64,000 bases of DNA from Desulfovibrio sp. (GTDB lineage Bacteria > Desulfobacterota > Desulfovibrionia > Desulfovibrionales > Desulfovibrionaceae), in assembly GCA_031288535.1 (NCBI GenBank), contig JAITRF010000077.1, forward strand, positions 1 through 64,000. The letters are read 5' to 3'. The notes beneath the pieces were generated by a model. It searched no databases, had not been told where the DNA came from, and saw only the letters and a list, made by a program, of their open reading frames with translations. Positions 1 to 8,314 of the stretch are shown here, piece by piece. How positions within the stretch are numbered: the first letter of the stretch is position 1; the number at the start of each line of letters is the position of its first letter. The position numbers were made by a program, and so were the translations under genes.

Positions 1-237
1 GCGTATTTCCTTAACCATATCGGCAACGTCCTGTTCCGTTTTCAGACCAAGGCGTTCCGCTTCTCCAGCAAAGGCGGCCTGGACTTCTTTTAAGGCCAGA
101 TTAACGGAATTTTCCATAACGATCCGTCCATCCTGTTCCAGAAAGACAACTTTGTCGCCGTCTTTGACGCCTAGCTTGCGGCGTATTTCAAGGGGGATGG
201 TGATCTGTCCGCGTGTGGTTATTTTCGCCAGTTCCAT
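1..237 (-). CDS. AbrB/MazE/SpoVT-type DNA-binding protein, partial (C-terminus outside window)
   Basis: The minus-strand frame opens with ATG at 237 after an AAGGAG ribosome site and reads MELAKITTRGQITIPLEIRR, the swapped-hairpin AbrB fold typical of MazE/SpoVT-like antitoxins and regulators. It then runs without a stop off the left edge, so the C-terminus is missing. In known families this N-terminal domain dimerises and binds the promoter of its own operon. A toxin partner would be expected downstream, outside the window. The 79 visible codons are too few to say whether this is an antitoxin or a stand-alone regulator. It is absent from the ORF track because it is incomplete. Confidence 0.85.
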   Translation of the reverse strand, partial: MELAKITTRGQITIPLEIRRKLGVKDGDKVVFLEQDGRIVMENSVNLALKEVQAAFAGEAERLGLKTEQDVADMVKEIR

Positions 238-322
238 AGAATTCTCCTTTCAGCATTGGAATCAATGCTGTCCTTACTAATAAGATACATTTTTTTCCCG
301 CAAAAGCAAGTCCGGCGTTCCT

Positions 323-471
323 CCATAATCCATCGCGCTAGACATAACACAGTGTAAAAATTACTATTTTTGTGAAAACTTTGATGAAATATCGTTTCCC
401 CACGGGTCGCTTATCCATATGTTTTTATTGGTATAATAAAAAATTTCTCTTATTTGCGTGGTGGATTATGG
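323..471. mobile_element. MITE-like element, copy 1 (149 bp)
   Basis: A 149-bp AT-rich segment starts with CCATAATCCATCGCGC and ends with GCGTGGTGGATTATGG, an imperfect 16-bp terminal inverted repeat. It aligns almost end to end with a second copy at 59270-59420, including the internal GTGTAAAAATTACTATTTTT and the AT-rich right end. It holds no credible gene. Size, terminal repeats and lack of coding capacity fit a miniature inverted-repeat transposable element moved in trans. I cannot define a clear target duplication for this copy, and no matching transposase is in the window. It separates the AbrB-type gene from the fic remnant. Confidence 0.75.
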
Positions 472-686
472 TTCTTGCCGCCTTCCGGGGTACGCGAGGT
501 CGCGCATGGATCGCGCCAATCCGTCTACACCGTAAAAAATGGGCAAACGGCTGACCGTGGAAAAAGAACAGTCAAATGTTTTTTGGAGGATGCTCCGGGT
601 GTTGGGATTTTCTTCAAGGCTCAATTATTGGGTGGAAATGGCTGTATTTGTAGCTTGACTAATTGGGTGTTTCTGGGTGTATAAAT

Positions 687-1001
687 ATGTACAACACCGA
701 CACGCTGAACATCCCGCCTGAACTCCTTGGCTTGACTGCGGAAATTGGCGAATTCAAAGGTGCATGGAAAGCATTGGGAACTCTTGCTCCAGAGCGGCTG
801 TCAGCTTTGCGCCGGGTTGCCACCATTGAAAGCATCGGCTCTTCCACTCGTATCGAGGGGAGCAGGCTTTCCGACAGTGAAGTTGAAAAGCTGCTATCCA
901 ACCTTGCCATCAGCTCCTTTTCCTCGCGTGATGAGCAAGAGGTGGCCGGATATGCGGAAACCATGGAGCAAATTTTCAATCTTGGGAATATATTCCTCTA
1001 A
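687..1001 (+). pseudogene. fic-family remnant (N-terminal domain only)
   Basis: The translation contains STRIEGSRLSDSEVEKLL followed by SRDEQEVAGYAETMEQIF, the conserved N-terminal and inhibitory-helix region of Fic-family proteins. It then stops after about 105 residues. The catalytic HxFx(D/E)GN(G/K)R core normally found further downstream is absent in all frames, and the sequence beyond the stop runs straight into the 3' end of comEC. The ATG at 687 has no good ribosome site. I read this as a decayed gene. Intact members AMPylate target proteins, and this piece cannot. The nearby AbrB-type gene and MITE suggest an eroded accessory locus. Confidence 0.75.
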
Positions 1002-1042
1002 CGGAAAGCCATGTTCGCCAACTTCTGTTTTTAGAGGTTCCC

Positions 1043-4000
1043 TTATGGGCAGTTGCGCATGAAAAGGGAATTGGTGCGTCTGCCCTGCGGCGATGCGCAA
1101 GCATTACCTGAATCCTCGGGGTTTGTTCTGGCCGTGAATATCTCCGGCTTTGCCCCGGGGGCGTCCCAAGTCAGGCGGATCTGTCCGTCCTGCGCCGTGC
1201 TGTAGAGAGGAACGGCCAAATCCCGCAGTGCCTCGCGCACAGCGCGGGAAGGAAATCCCCAGGGATTGGCGAAGGCACAACTGGCCAAGGCGACAGAGGG
1301 GTTGACCGCCTCGTAGAAACCCGGCGCCATGCCGTTTCTGGAACCGTGGTGCGGCAGAACCAGAACTTTGGCGCGCACATCCACGGCTCTTCGCAGCATG
1401 TCCTGCAAGGCCGATGTTTCCGCGTCTCCGCAAATAAGGGCCAGAGAGCTGTCCTCCCAGACCAGGCGCAAAACCAGGGAAAGATTGTTGCCTTTTTCTT
1501 CCCCTGCCGAGGATGAGGCCGCATTTTTCCCTTCCGGCGGCCAGAGGACTTCCAGGCGCAGCCTGTGAGCAAGTTCAAGGACATCGCCCGCCCGAAGTTT
1601 TTGTCGCTTCAGGGAAGCGGCGGCTAATGCCGCATCTTCCCTCTGCGCCAGGAATGGCTGCGCGCGCTCGCCGTTGCTGAAATAACCGTCCACGGAAAAG
1701 CGTTCCAGAATATAGGGCAGGCCGCCAAGGTGGTCCGCGTCCGGATGACTGTTGATCGCTGCCTTGAGATTTGGCTTGGCCATGTAGGTCAGGGCGGGGG
1801 CGACAATGAAACGCCCGGCGTCAAAGGCGCCGAACGCGCCTCCTCCGTCAACCAGAACGCGTCCGCCGCCGCATTCGCCGTCCAGGCCCTTCCATGTCAC
1901 CAGCACAGCTTGGCCGTGTCCCACATCCAGCACAGTCAGGGAGAGTGAAGTCCTGCCCGTATCGTAAAGTTCGGCGGTGACCGGGGCGAATATGAGGAGC
2001 AGCGCCGCAAACGGAGGGAAGGCGGTGCGGGCGAGGTTGCCGGAGAACGTGAGTCTCTCGCGTAGCGCGCGCCACGCGGCATAGAGCCTGTTAACAGCAA
2101 ATGTTGACGCGCTTTGCAAGGATTTGCCGCGCAAGGCCTTGCCGTGGGACGCCAGCAGGCGGGCGTCTCCGGCGTAAATGCCATAGACGGCTTTGCAAAG
2201 GCCGGGCAAGGTGAGGCAGAGCAGCCAGAACGCAGCCATGCAGAGCCAGTGCGGACGCGGCAGCAGCGGGGCGGCCAGGACACCGGCGCCATCCAGTTTT
2301 TCCAGCAGACCAACGAGCGCCGCGCAGGGGAGAGAGGCAAGGTGGAGCGCCTTAACTCCTAAAACGGTAAAACCGAGACAGACGGAGAACAGGCCGCAAA
2401 AAGCGAGTGGAAGCACAAAAAATTCCAGCACGGGCAACCAGAGGAGATTCAAGGGAAAAAGCAGGCCGGAAAAGCCGAAAACGCGCAGGGTGAGAGGAAA
2501 AAGAATCGCCTGGATGCAAAGCGAAAGGGCCAGGATGGTGAAAGCGGCGCGTTTGAGCCTTGCGGCGCGCGGCAAGGTCTCGGCAAGGGCACGGCTCCGG
2601 TGCAGGCTTTGCCCGTTCCGGGGGCGTCCGTCTTCCAGGCTTTGCCCGGAATGGGGAAAAAGCCGCATGGACAGCGCGTTGATACTGGGCAGGCACAGGG
2701 CGATGACAGCTATGCACAGGGCCGAGAGTTGCAGGCTTATGTCGAAAAGAGCAAGGGGATTGCCGAGCAGGATAAGGCAGAGCGCGGCGCATAGCCCGTC
2801 CAGTATGGCGCGTGGCCGGTTCAAAAATACGATGAGCACGGAGAAAAACAGCATGTACGCGGCCCGCAGCAGAGGAAGCGGGGCCTGTCCGATCCAGAGG
2901 TAGAGCAGGGCGAAGGGGAGCGAAAGCAGCAGGGCCAGTTTCCGGCGCGGCAGCCTGTTTTGCAGTTGAGGACGGAAAAAAGTCAGAGCGCGCGCGAACA
3001 TAGAACCGGCCAGAAGGGCGAACCCCAGATGCAGGCCGGAGAGGGCAAGGCTGTGGGATAAGGTGGCCTTGGCGAAGAGGTCTGCGCGGGCGCGGTCGAA
3101 ATGCGAGCGGTCTCCGAAAATCAGCGCGGGCAGCATGCCTGCCGCCCCAGTGATGTTTCCCTCCTCCGAGCGGGGCAGGGCGGCGTAGAAAAGCGCGCGC
3201 GCCTTTTCCCGCATCCGCGCCGGCCATGCGGACAGGGGCGCGTCCTGGGCCTCATGATCCTTCCATTCCACGGCAGTTTTTCCGCTTCCCCTGGCCCTGA
3301 ACCATATACCCTGGTCATGACGCCTGCGGTCCATGTCCTGCACGTCCGGGTTGAGCGGGTCGTGTTGCGGCAGTATCCGCAGAGAAGCTTCGACGATTTC
3401 ACTGGGCAGAGGGGTGAATTTCGGCTTATCCCAGTTCCATAGCAAACGTCCTCGATAGGTCTCGGAGGTGCGGGACGGGTCTTCGGCTTCGTCCGGCGCG
3501 GGTAGAACATCCGTCAGGATGAGGCGCAGACCGTTGTCGGGCAAAGGGACGGCTTCGGCGACCCTGGCCCGGATGCGTACAGGCGGGGGAGGACGCATCT
3601 CGCCGTTGGCGTCCTGAACGGGCGCGGAATTTTTTTGCAGCCAGCCGGGAACGGGCGGCGGGCTGTTATCGCGCAGGGCGGCGTAGCCGCAGGACAGGCC
3701 GAAGGCCAGGACAAGACAGACGGCACGCGGCAGGTTGGCGGAACGTGGCCGGTCCAGAAACAGAACGCAAAGAAGCGCAAAAAGCCCCGCGCCGGGTTCG
3801 CGCAGGGCCAAAATGCCGGCTATGCCGCAAATAAGGCAGACTTCCGGGAAAAGCAGAAAGGCCAGGCCGGATTCCACCTTGCCGGGGGCGGGCTTCGGCT
3901 CATACGGGCCGGCAGGGTCAGGCGGCTCCGGCCGGGCGGCCAAAGCGTTCAGGTCTCGGTCCGTCCGCTCCGGAGTATTGTCCGCCGGCGCCTCGCCCTT

Positions 4001-4093
4001 GGCCGGATCAGCGGCCTCCAGAGACACGGGAAAACGTTCGGAGTTGGAGTCGGCATCAGGGGATATCCGCCCTGCAACTTTTCCCGATGCCAT
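1043..4093 (-). CDS. comEC: ComEC/Rec2-type DNA uptake channel with metallo-beta-lactamase domain
   Basis: This is a large polytopic inner-membrane protein of 1016 residues, the usual size for full-length ComEC. A Pro/Glu-rich N-terminal tail of about 80 residues comes first, then early membrane segments and a soluble DUF4131-like part. The competence membrane core follows, with SHSLALSGLHLGFALLAG, and a C-terminal metallo-beta-lactamase-like domain has LDVGHGQAVLV, NSHPDADHLGGL and LPHHGSRNG. ComEC carries single-stranded DNA across the inner membrane, and the MBL domain is the presumed nuclease. Other com genes are not here, so natural competence cannot be inferred. It ends beside the fic remnant and lies 25 bp downstream of murA on the same strand. 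Confidence 0.93.
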   Translation of the reverse strand: MASGKVAGRISPDADSNSERFPVSLEAADPAKGEAPADNTPERTDRDLNALAARPEPPDPAGPYEPKPAPGKVESGLAFLLFPEVCLICGIAGILALREPGAGLFALLCVLFLDRPRSANLPRAVCLVLAFGLSCGYAALRDNSPPPVPGWLQKNSAPVQDANGEMRPPPPVRIRARVAEAVPLPDNGLRLILTDVLPAPDEAEDPSRTSETYRGRLLWNWDKPKFTPLPSEIVEASLRILPQHDPLNPDVQDMDRRRHDQGIWFRARGSGKTAVEWKDHEAQDAPLSAWPARMREKARALFYAALPRSEEGNITGAAGMLPALIFGDRSHFDRARADLFAKATLSHSLALSGLHLGFALLAGSMFARALTFFRPQLQNRLPRRKLALLLSLPFALLYLWIGQAPLPLLRAAYMLFFSVLIVFLNRPRAILDGLCAALCLILLGNPLALFDISLQLSALCIAVIALCLPSINALSMRLFPHSGQSLEDGRPRNGQSLHRSRALAETLPRAARLKRAAFTILALSLCIQAILFPLTLRVFGFSGLLFPLNLLWLPVLEFFVLPLAFCGLFSVCLGFTVLGVKALHLASLPCAALVGLLEKLDGAGVLAAPLLPRPHWLCMAAFWLLCLTLPGLCKAVYGIYAGDARLLASHGKALRGKSLQSASTFAVNRLYAAWRALRERLTFSGNLARTAFPPFAALLLIFAPVTAELYDTGRTSLSLTVLDVGHGQAVLVTWKGLDGECGGGRVLVDGGGAFGAFDAGRFIVAPALTYMAKPNLKAAINSHPDADHLGGLPYILERFSVDGYFSNGERAQPFLAQREDAALAAASLKRQKLRAGDVLELAHRLRLEVLWPPEGKNAASSSAGEEKGNNLSLVLRLVWEDSSLALICGDAETSALQDMLRRAVDVRAKVLVLPHHGSRNGMAPGFYEAVNPSVALASCAFANPWGFPSRAVREALRDLAVPLYSTAQDGQIRLTWDAPGAKPEIFTARTNPEDSGNACASPQGRRTNSLFMRNCP

Positions 4094-4118
4094 GGTTTCC
4101 CTTGAAAGCCGGTGCGGT

Positions 4119-5378
4119 TTAAGCTTTCACCCGCCGGATGCGCGCGCCGACGGCTTCCAGTTTGCGTTCGATGTGTTCATAACCGCGATCCAGATGATAG
4201 ATGCGCTGCACCTTTGTCTGCCCCTTGGCCGCGAGCCCGGCGATCACCAAAGAGGCGCTGGCTCGCAAATCCGAGGCCATGACCGGGGCTCCGACCAGAT
4301 GGGAGACTCCCCGGATTACCGCCCGGGAGCCGGAAAGGCGGATGTCCGCGCCCATGCGCGCAAGTTCGGGAACATGCATGAAGCGGTTCTCGAAGATTGT
4401 CTCCTCCACCGTGCTTGAACCCCGGGCCAGGGACATGAGGGCCATAAGCTGGGCTTGCATGTCCGTGGGGAAACCGGGATAAGGTCTGGTGGTCATATCC
4501 GTCCCGCGCAGGGGCGCGGACCGTGAAACGCGGACTCCTTCAGCGTGTTGACCAAAGCTGACGCCCATTTCGCCCATTTTGGTCATGACGGCCGTGAGTT
4601 CATCAAGGGGGCAGCCGAGGATTTCGCAATCTCCGCCAGTTATGGCGGCAGCGGCCAGAAAGGTGCCGGCCTCCACGCGATCGGGCATGACCCGGTATTC
4701 CGACCCGGCAAGTGAGCTTACCCCACGGATGTGAATGGTGTCCGACCCCTGGCCGGATATTCCGGCCCCGCAGGCTTTGAGGAAATTCGCCAGATCCGTG
4801 ATTTCCGGCTCACGCGCGCAGTTGCGCAGGATGGTTTCCCCTTCCGCGAGTACGGCGGCCATGATCAGGTGTTCCGTCCCGCCCACGGTGGGGAAGTCAA
4901 AGGTGATGTCAGCGCCGCGCAGTCTTTTACAGCGGCCGACAATATAGCCGGAATCCAGTTGCAGTTCCGCGCCCATTTTTTCCAAAGCCCTGGTGTGTTG
5001 CTCGACGGGTCTTGCGCCTATGGCGCAGCCTCCGGGCAGGGCGACTTTGGCGAAACCCAGGCGGGAGAGGAGGGGACCCAACACCAAAACAGAGGCGCGC
5101 ATGGTTTTTACCAGGTCATAAGGCGCTTCAGGGTTGAGATTTTCAATTTCCACACGGATGCTGTGCCCGGTTTCGTCGGTAAAGCGCGCCGGGCGCCCCA
5201 GCACTCCCAACATGGCATTGGTCGTGTTTATGTCGCGCAGTCGCGGCACATTATGGAAGGTAACCGGCGCATCCAGCAGGATGGCGGAAAAGAGTATGGG
5301 GAGGGCGGCGTTTTTCGAACCGCTGATCGGTATGTCGCCGCGCAGGGGCACGCCCCCTTCGATAAGCAGTTCTTCCAA
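4119..5378 (-). CDS. murA: UDP-N-acetylglucosamine 1-carboxyvinyltransferase
   Basis: MurA transfers enolpyruvate from PEP to UDP-GlcNAc, the first committed step of peptidoglycan synthesis, in the cytoplasm. The catalytic loop [15 protein letters not shown] carries the Cys (residue 118 from my start) that fosfomycin alkylates in homologues. The ORF track starts at 5420, but those 14 extra residues are not MurA-like. A TTG at 5378, preceded by GAGGAGG with 6-nt spacing, gives a 419-residue protein starting (M)[13 protein letters not shown], matching the family length and N-terminus. The upstream 42 bp runs into a family A repeat. comEC follows on the same strand. Confidence 0.96.
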   Translation of the reverse strand: MEELLIEGGVPLRGDIPISGSKNAALPILFSAILLDAPVTFHNVPRLRDINTTNAMLGVLGRPARFTDETGHSIRVEIENLNPEAPYDLVKTMRASVLVLGPLLSRLGFAKVALPGGCAIGARPVEQHTRALEKMGAELQLDSGYIVGRCKRLRGADITFDFPTVGGTEHLIMAAVLAEGETILRNCAREPEITDLANFLKACGAGISGQGSDTIHIRGVSSLAGSEYRVMPDRVEAGTFLAAAAITGGDCEILGCPLDELTAVMTKMGEMGVSFGQHAEGVRVSRSAPLRGTDMTTRPYPGFPTDMQAQLMALMSLARGSSTVEETIFENRFMHVPELARMGADIRLSGSRAVIRGVSHLVGAPVMASDLRASASLVIAGLAAKGQTKVQRIYHLDRGYEHIERKLEAVGARIRRVKA

Positions 5379-5396
5379 TTTCGCCTCCTCTATATA

Positions 5397-5495
5397 GCAT
5401 TTTACGCTTGAGATTGTCATTTAACGGCGAAGCAAGTTCGCCTCGCGACAATCTCTCCGCGGGGATTTGCAGGCAAATTCCCGCAGAGAGATTTT
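5397..5495 (+). repeat. Family A structured repeat, copy A1
   Basis: This copy reads ATTTTACGCTTGAGATTGTC, then TTAACGGCGAAGCAAGTTCG, GCGACAATCTC and GCGGGGATTTGC-AG-GCAAATTCCCGC. The second hairpin has GC pairs where other copies have AT pairs (GCAAGG/CCTTGC in A2), so the stem is kept by paired changes. The third hairpin is missing or diverged. It lies between the 5' end of murA and the 3' end of the glycosyltransferase gene. Confidence 0.85.
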
Positions 5496-5536
5496 TGCAT
5501 TGGCCGCACGTCCCGGCGGGGCGGGAACGGTTTTTT

Positions 5537-6514
5537 TCAAAGAAACATGCGGTTGTCTTTTTTCCTGCACCAGTCGGCAAAGTCCGGAAAATGCCGCTTC
5601 AGAATGGCTCCGGCGTTGCTTTCGGCTTTGGCGTAGCGGTAGGCTGTTTTTTTGCCCGTGCCGACCCAGTGGGTCAGGTAGGGCTGCAGGTCCATGTTGC
5701 GCGCGCGCAGACCCTTGCGGTTCAGGTCCCTGAACCATGCCGCTGCCGTGTCCAGCAGGAGTGGCCCGCATTGTTCGAAGGCTCCGAAGGGCAGAATGTT
5801 TCCTTGGGGTATCACCAGGGCGCGCGTTTGTTCTACATCGACCATGCAGCTCCATTCATTGACCCGGCATTCCGGCAGGGGCCAGGCCATGCTTTGATAG
5901 TGTTCCTCCAAACTTTGCCAGTAAGGGCGCACGAAGCGCCCTGTCCTGAGCGCGGCCGCATACAGGGCGCGCAGGCCGGAGAAGTCGGGCTGAAAATCCG
6001 CATAGGAGTCCGGGGAGCAGGGGGCCGGAAAACCCGCGGCCAACGCAGTTTGTTCGTCTTTAGCCGGACAGTTCCAGCATTGGCCGATGCTGCCCACGGC
6101 AAAGCACCCGCCGATCCTCTCCAGCATGGCTTCTATGATGTCCGCCTTGATCAGTACGTCATTGTGCAGGATAAAGAGATATTTCTTGTTCGTTCGCTCA
6201 AAGGCGTATTCATAGCGGATACCGAGGCGGTAGGCGGGATCGTCGAGTTTTTCACGTTCCGGAGCCTTGCGGGCAAGCCAGTATCCGGGTTGGGAGACAA
6301 TTATTCTGTCGCCCAGGCGCTCCTGAAGATATTGTGCGATTACGAAGGGGGCGGCCGTGTCGAAGCGTGAGCCGTAAGGTTCGAACTGCAAGTAGATGCG
6401 GTCGATGTGCGGGCCGGAAAAGCGCAGCAGAGACAGCAGACTTAGCGCGCTGGCAAGGGGTTTGGCGAAAATATTTATCGCCGCGTCCACCTTGCCGATA
6501 TTTTCTGTTTTCAT
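5537..6514 (-). CDS. Putative glycosyltransferase (uncharacterised)
   Basis: The first methionine that makes sense is at 6514 (MKTENIGKVDAAINIFAKPL), giving about 325 residues. The upstream part of the ORF overlaps repeat C and a large palindrome and looks non-coding. The middle region contains KKYLFILHNDVLIKADIIEAML, which resembles the nucleotide-sugar and metal-binding region of GT-A glycosyltransferases with an N-D pair in place of DxD. Later segments are rich in Trp and Cys. There is no signal peptide or clear membrane segment. The role is probably glycan modification, but I cannot name acceptor or donor. It is transcribed toward murA and divergent from pepA. Confidence 0.5.
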   Translation of the reverse strand: MKTENIGKVDAAINIFAKPLASALSLLSLLRFSGPHIDRIYLQFEPYGSRFDTAAPFVIAQYLQERLGDRIIVSQPGYWLARKAPEREKLDDPAYRLGIRYEYAFERTNKKYLFILHNDVLIKADIIEAMLERIGGCFAVGSIGQCWNCPAKDEQTALAAGFPAPCSPDSYADFQPDFSGLRALYAAALRTGRFVRPYWQSLEEHYQSMAWPLPECRVNEWSCMVDVEQTRALVIPQGNILPFGAFEQCGPLLLDTAAAWFRDLNRKGLRARNMDLQPYLTHWVGTGKKTAYRYAKAESNAGAILKRHFPDFADWCRKKDNRMFL

Positions 6515-6555
6515 TCCGAACGACGCTTCCCGCTTGCCTAAGTTCGTTTTCTGTC

Positions 6556-6630
6556 TTACAGACATCCGCATTGAAACGTAAACTTTCCAATGTGGGGATC
6601 GCCGATCGGAAACCGCGGTTTCCGATCGGC
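6556..6630 (+). repeat. Family C repeat, copy C1, ending in a 30-bp perfect palindrome
   Basis: TTACAGACATCCGCATTGAA and the following 30 bases match the segment just upstream of era on the minus strand (C2, 59048-59101). Immediately after it, bases 6601-6630 form the perfect palindrome GCCGATCGGAAACCG/CGGTTTCCGATCGGC. The same core, CGGAAA(A)CCGCG(G)TTTTCCG, is present beside C2. The element lies between the divergent glycosyltransferase and pepA genes. It could act as a bidirectional hairpin, an operator or a cruciform. Confidence 0.6.
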
Positions 6631-6760
6631 TCGCGTCGCTTCTCGGCGACATCAGCCTGACGGCGTACGGATTTCCATGCGGAAATTATAGCTGGAACCA
6701 GTCACAAAAGCAAATTTTTCGGCTGCCCGCCGCCGGATGCAAAAGATCAACGGAGATTTT

Positions 6761-8311
6761 ATGGAGATAGAAGCGCAAAGCGCATCAGGGAAAAGCAGCG
6801 CGGTTGACTGCGCGATTCTGCCCTTCTTTGAGAAAATTCCGATTGGGGATCAAGCCCCTTTCCTGTCCGGGATCGCCTCCTGGGTTTCGACAAGCCCCGC
6901 CCTGCGGGATTTCAGCGGCAAAAAGGACGAGTCGGCCCTGATCCACGGGAACGGGGATGCACTCTGGCCGCGTCTCCTGCTTTGGGGCCTGGGGAAAGAA
7001 GACAAATGCACGCTGGCCGATTTGCGTAACGCCGTGGCTGGCGCCGTAAAATTTTGCCGGGATCGTTCTTTCCGCACCTTGGGATTGCCGGTGGAAGCCC
7101 TGGACCTGTTCGTCCGGAAAGGTCTGGCCCCGGATCGGGACGTTTTGCTGCGCGAAGCGGCATACTCGGCCCTGCTCGGCTTGTGCCGGAACGATTACTA
7201 CCGTAGCGCCCCGATCGAGGACGAGGAACCTCCGGCCGACCCGGAACGGCTGATATTTATCTTCGCGGAAGACGAAATTTCGGAAAAGTCGAATCTGGCC
7301 CTGCGCCTGGGCGCGGGCGAGGCCAAAGGGGTGCTTGATGCGCGGCGTCTGGGCAACACGCCGGCCAACCTGCTCCCGCCTGCCGCTCTGGCTGAGGAAG
7401 CGCGGCTGATTGCGGAAAGATACTCCTTTGCCTGCCGGATTTTCGACGAGGAACAAATCCGGGCGATGGGCATGGGCGCTCTCCATGCGGTAGGCCGTGG
7501 CTCCAGAAACGGACCCAGGTTAGCCCTGATCGAACACTGCCCGAAAGGAAAGGAAAATACCGCTCCCCTGGTCATAGCCGGCAAAGGCATTACTTTTGAC
7601 AGCGGCGGCATTTCCCTCAAACCCTCCGCCAACATGCACGAGATGAAGAGCGACATGGGCGGTGCGGCCGCCGTGCTCGGCTTTTTCACGGCTGTGGGAG
7701 AATCGCCGGACCGCGAATTGCTGCCGCGGATCATCGGCGTAATCGCCGCCGCCGAAAACATGCCCGGCGGCAACGCCGGACGGCCGGGGGACATTGTTAC
7801 CACATACAACGGCAAGACGGTGGAAATACTGAACACCGACGCGGAAGGACGGCTGGTCCTGTGCGACGCCCTGGCTTATGCCCAGAAGGAACTGAACCCC
7901 GCCGCGCTTATAGATCTGGCCACACTGACCGGGGCCTGCGTAATCGCCCTGGGAGATTACGGCAGCGGGCTTTTCAGCGCGGACGAGGCCCTGCGGGCGG
8001 CTGTTCTGGAAGCCGCCGGACAAAGCGGCGATCTGGTCTGGCCCATGCCGCTTTGGGATGAATACGACAAGAATCTTAAAAGCGAACTGGCCGACATGGT
8101 CAATATCGGCCCGCGCGAAGGCGGGGCCATACACGCGGCCCTTTTCCTGCGCAGGTTCATAGAAAAGCGAACGCGCTGGGCGCACCTGGACATCGCCGGT
8201 CCCGGCTGTGTGGCAAAACCCGCCCCTCTGCTTCCGGTTCCGGGGGCAACCGGAGTCGGGGTGCGGCTGCTTTGCCGTCTGCTGCGCGATACGGGCTTTA
8301 CTCCTTACTGA
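6761..8311 (+). CDS. pepA: Leucyl aminopeptidase, M17 family
   Basis: This cytosolic zinc/manganese exopeptidase removes N-terminal residues from peptides. The M17 signature NTDAEGRLVLCDALAYA is present, as are the upstream metal/active-site segment GKGITFDSGGISLKPSANM and KSDMGGAAAV. I choose ATG at 6761 because CGGAG lies 7 nt before it; the track start at 6737 adds eight residues with no ribosome site. The protein is then 516 residues, normal for PepA. Some PepA homologues also bind DNA in site-specific recombination, but nothing here points to that role. The MATE gene follows 3 nt after its stop. Confidence 0.95.
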   Translation: MEIEAQSASGKSSAVDCAILPFFEKIPIGDQAPFLSGIASWVSTSPALRDFSGKKDESALIHGNGDALWPRLLLWGLGKEDKCTLADLRNAVAGAVKFCRDRSFRTLGLPVEALDLFVRKGLAPDRDVLLREAAYSALLGLCRNDYYRSAPIEDEEPPADPERLIFIFAEDEISEKSNLALRLGAGEAKGVLDARRLGNTPANLLPPAALAEEARLIAERYSFACRIFDEEQIRAMGMGALHAVGRGSRNGPRLALIEHCPKGKENTAPLVIAGKGITFDSGGISLKPSANMHEMKSDMGGAAAVLGFFTAVGESPDRELLPRIIGVIAAAENMPGGNAGRPGDIVTTYNGKTVEILNTDAEGRLVLCDALAYAQKELNPAALIDLATLTGACVIALGDYGSGLFSADEALRAAVLEAAGQSGDLVWPMPLWDEYDKNLKSELADMVNIGPREGGAIHAALFLRRFIEKRTRWAHLDIAGPGCVAKPAPLLPVPGATGVGVRLLCRLLRDTGFTPY

Positions 8312-8314
8312 TAA

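Noticed and set aside
539-658. 39-codon plus-strand ORF (MGKRLTVEKEQSNVFWRM) between the MITE and fic remnant
   Set aside because: No ribosome site, no homology I recognise, and the stretch looks like decayed DNA.
1072-1110. CGGCGATGCGCAAGCAT shared with 47225-47245
   Set aside because: An exact 17-mer with weak flanking similarity could arise by chance in 64 kb, and no structure supports it.
5408-6370. 320-residue plus-strand ORF opposite the glycosyltransferase
   Set aside because: It starts inside repeat A1 and shows antisense composition; the minus-strand frame has better protein character.
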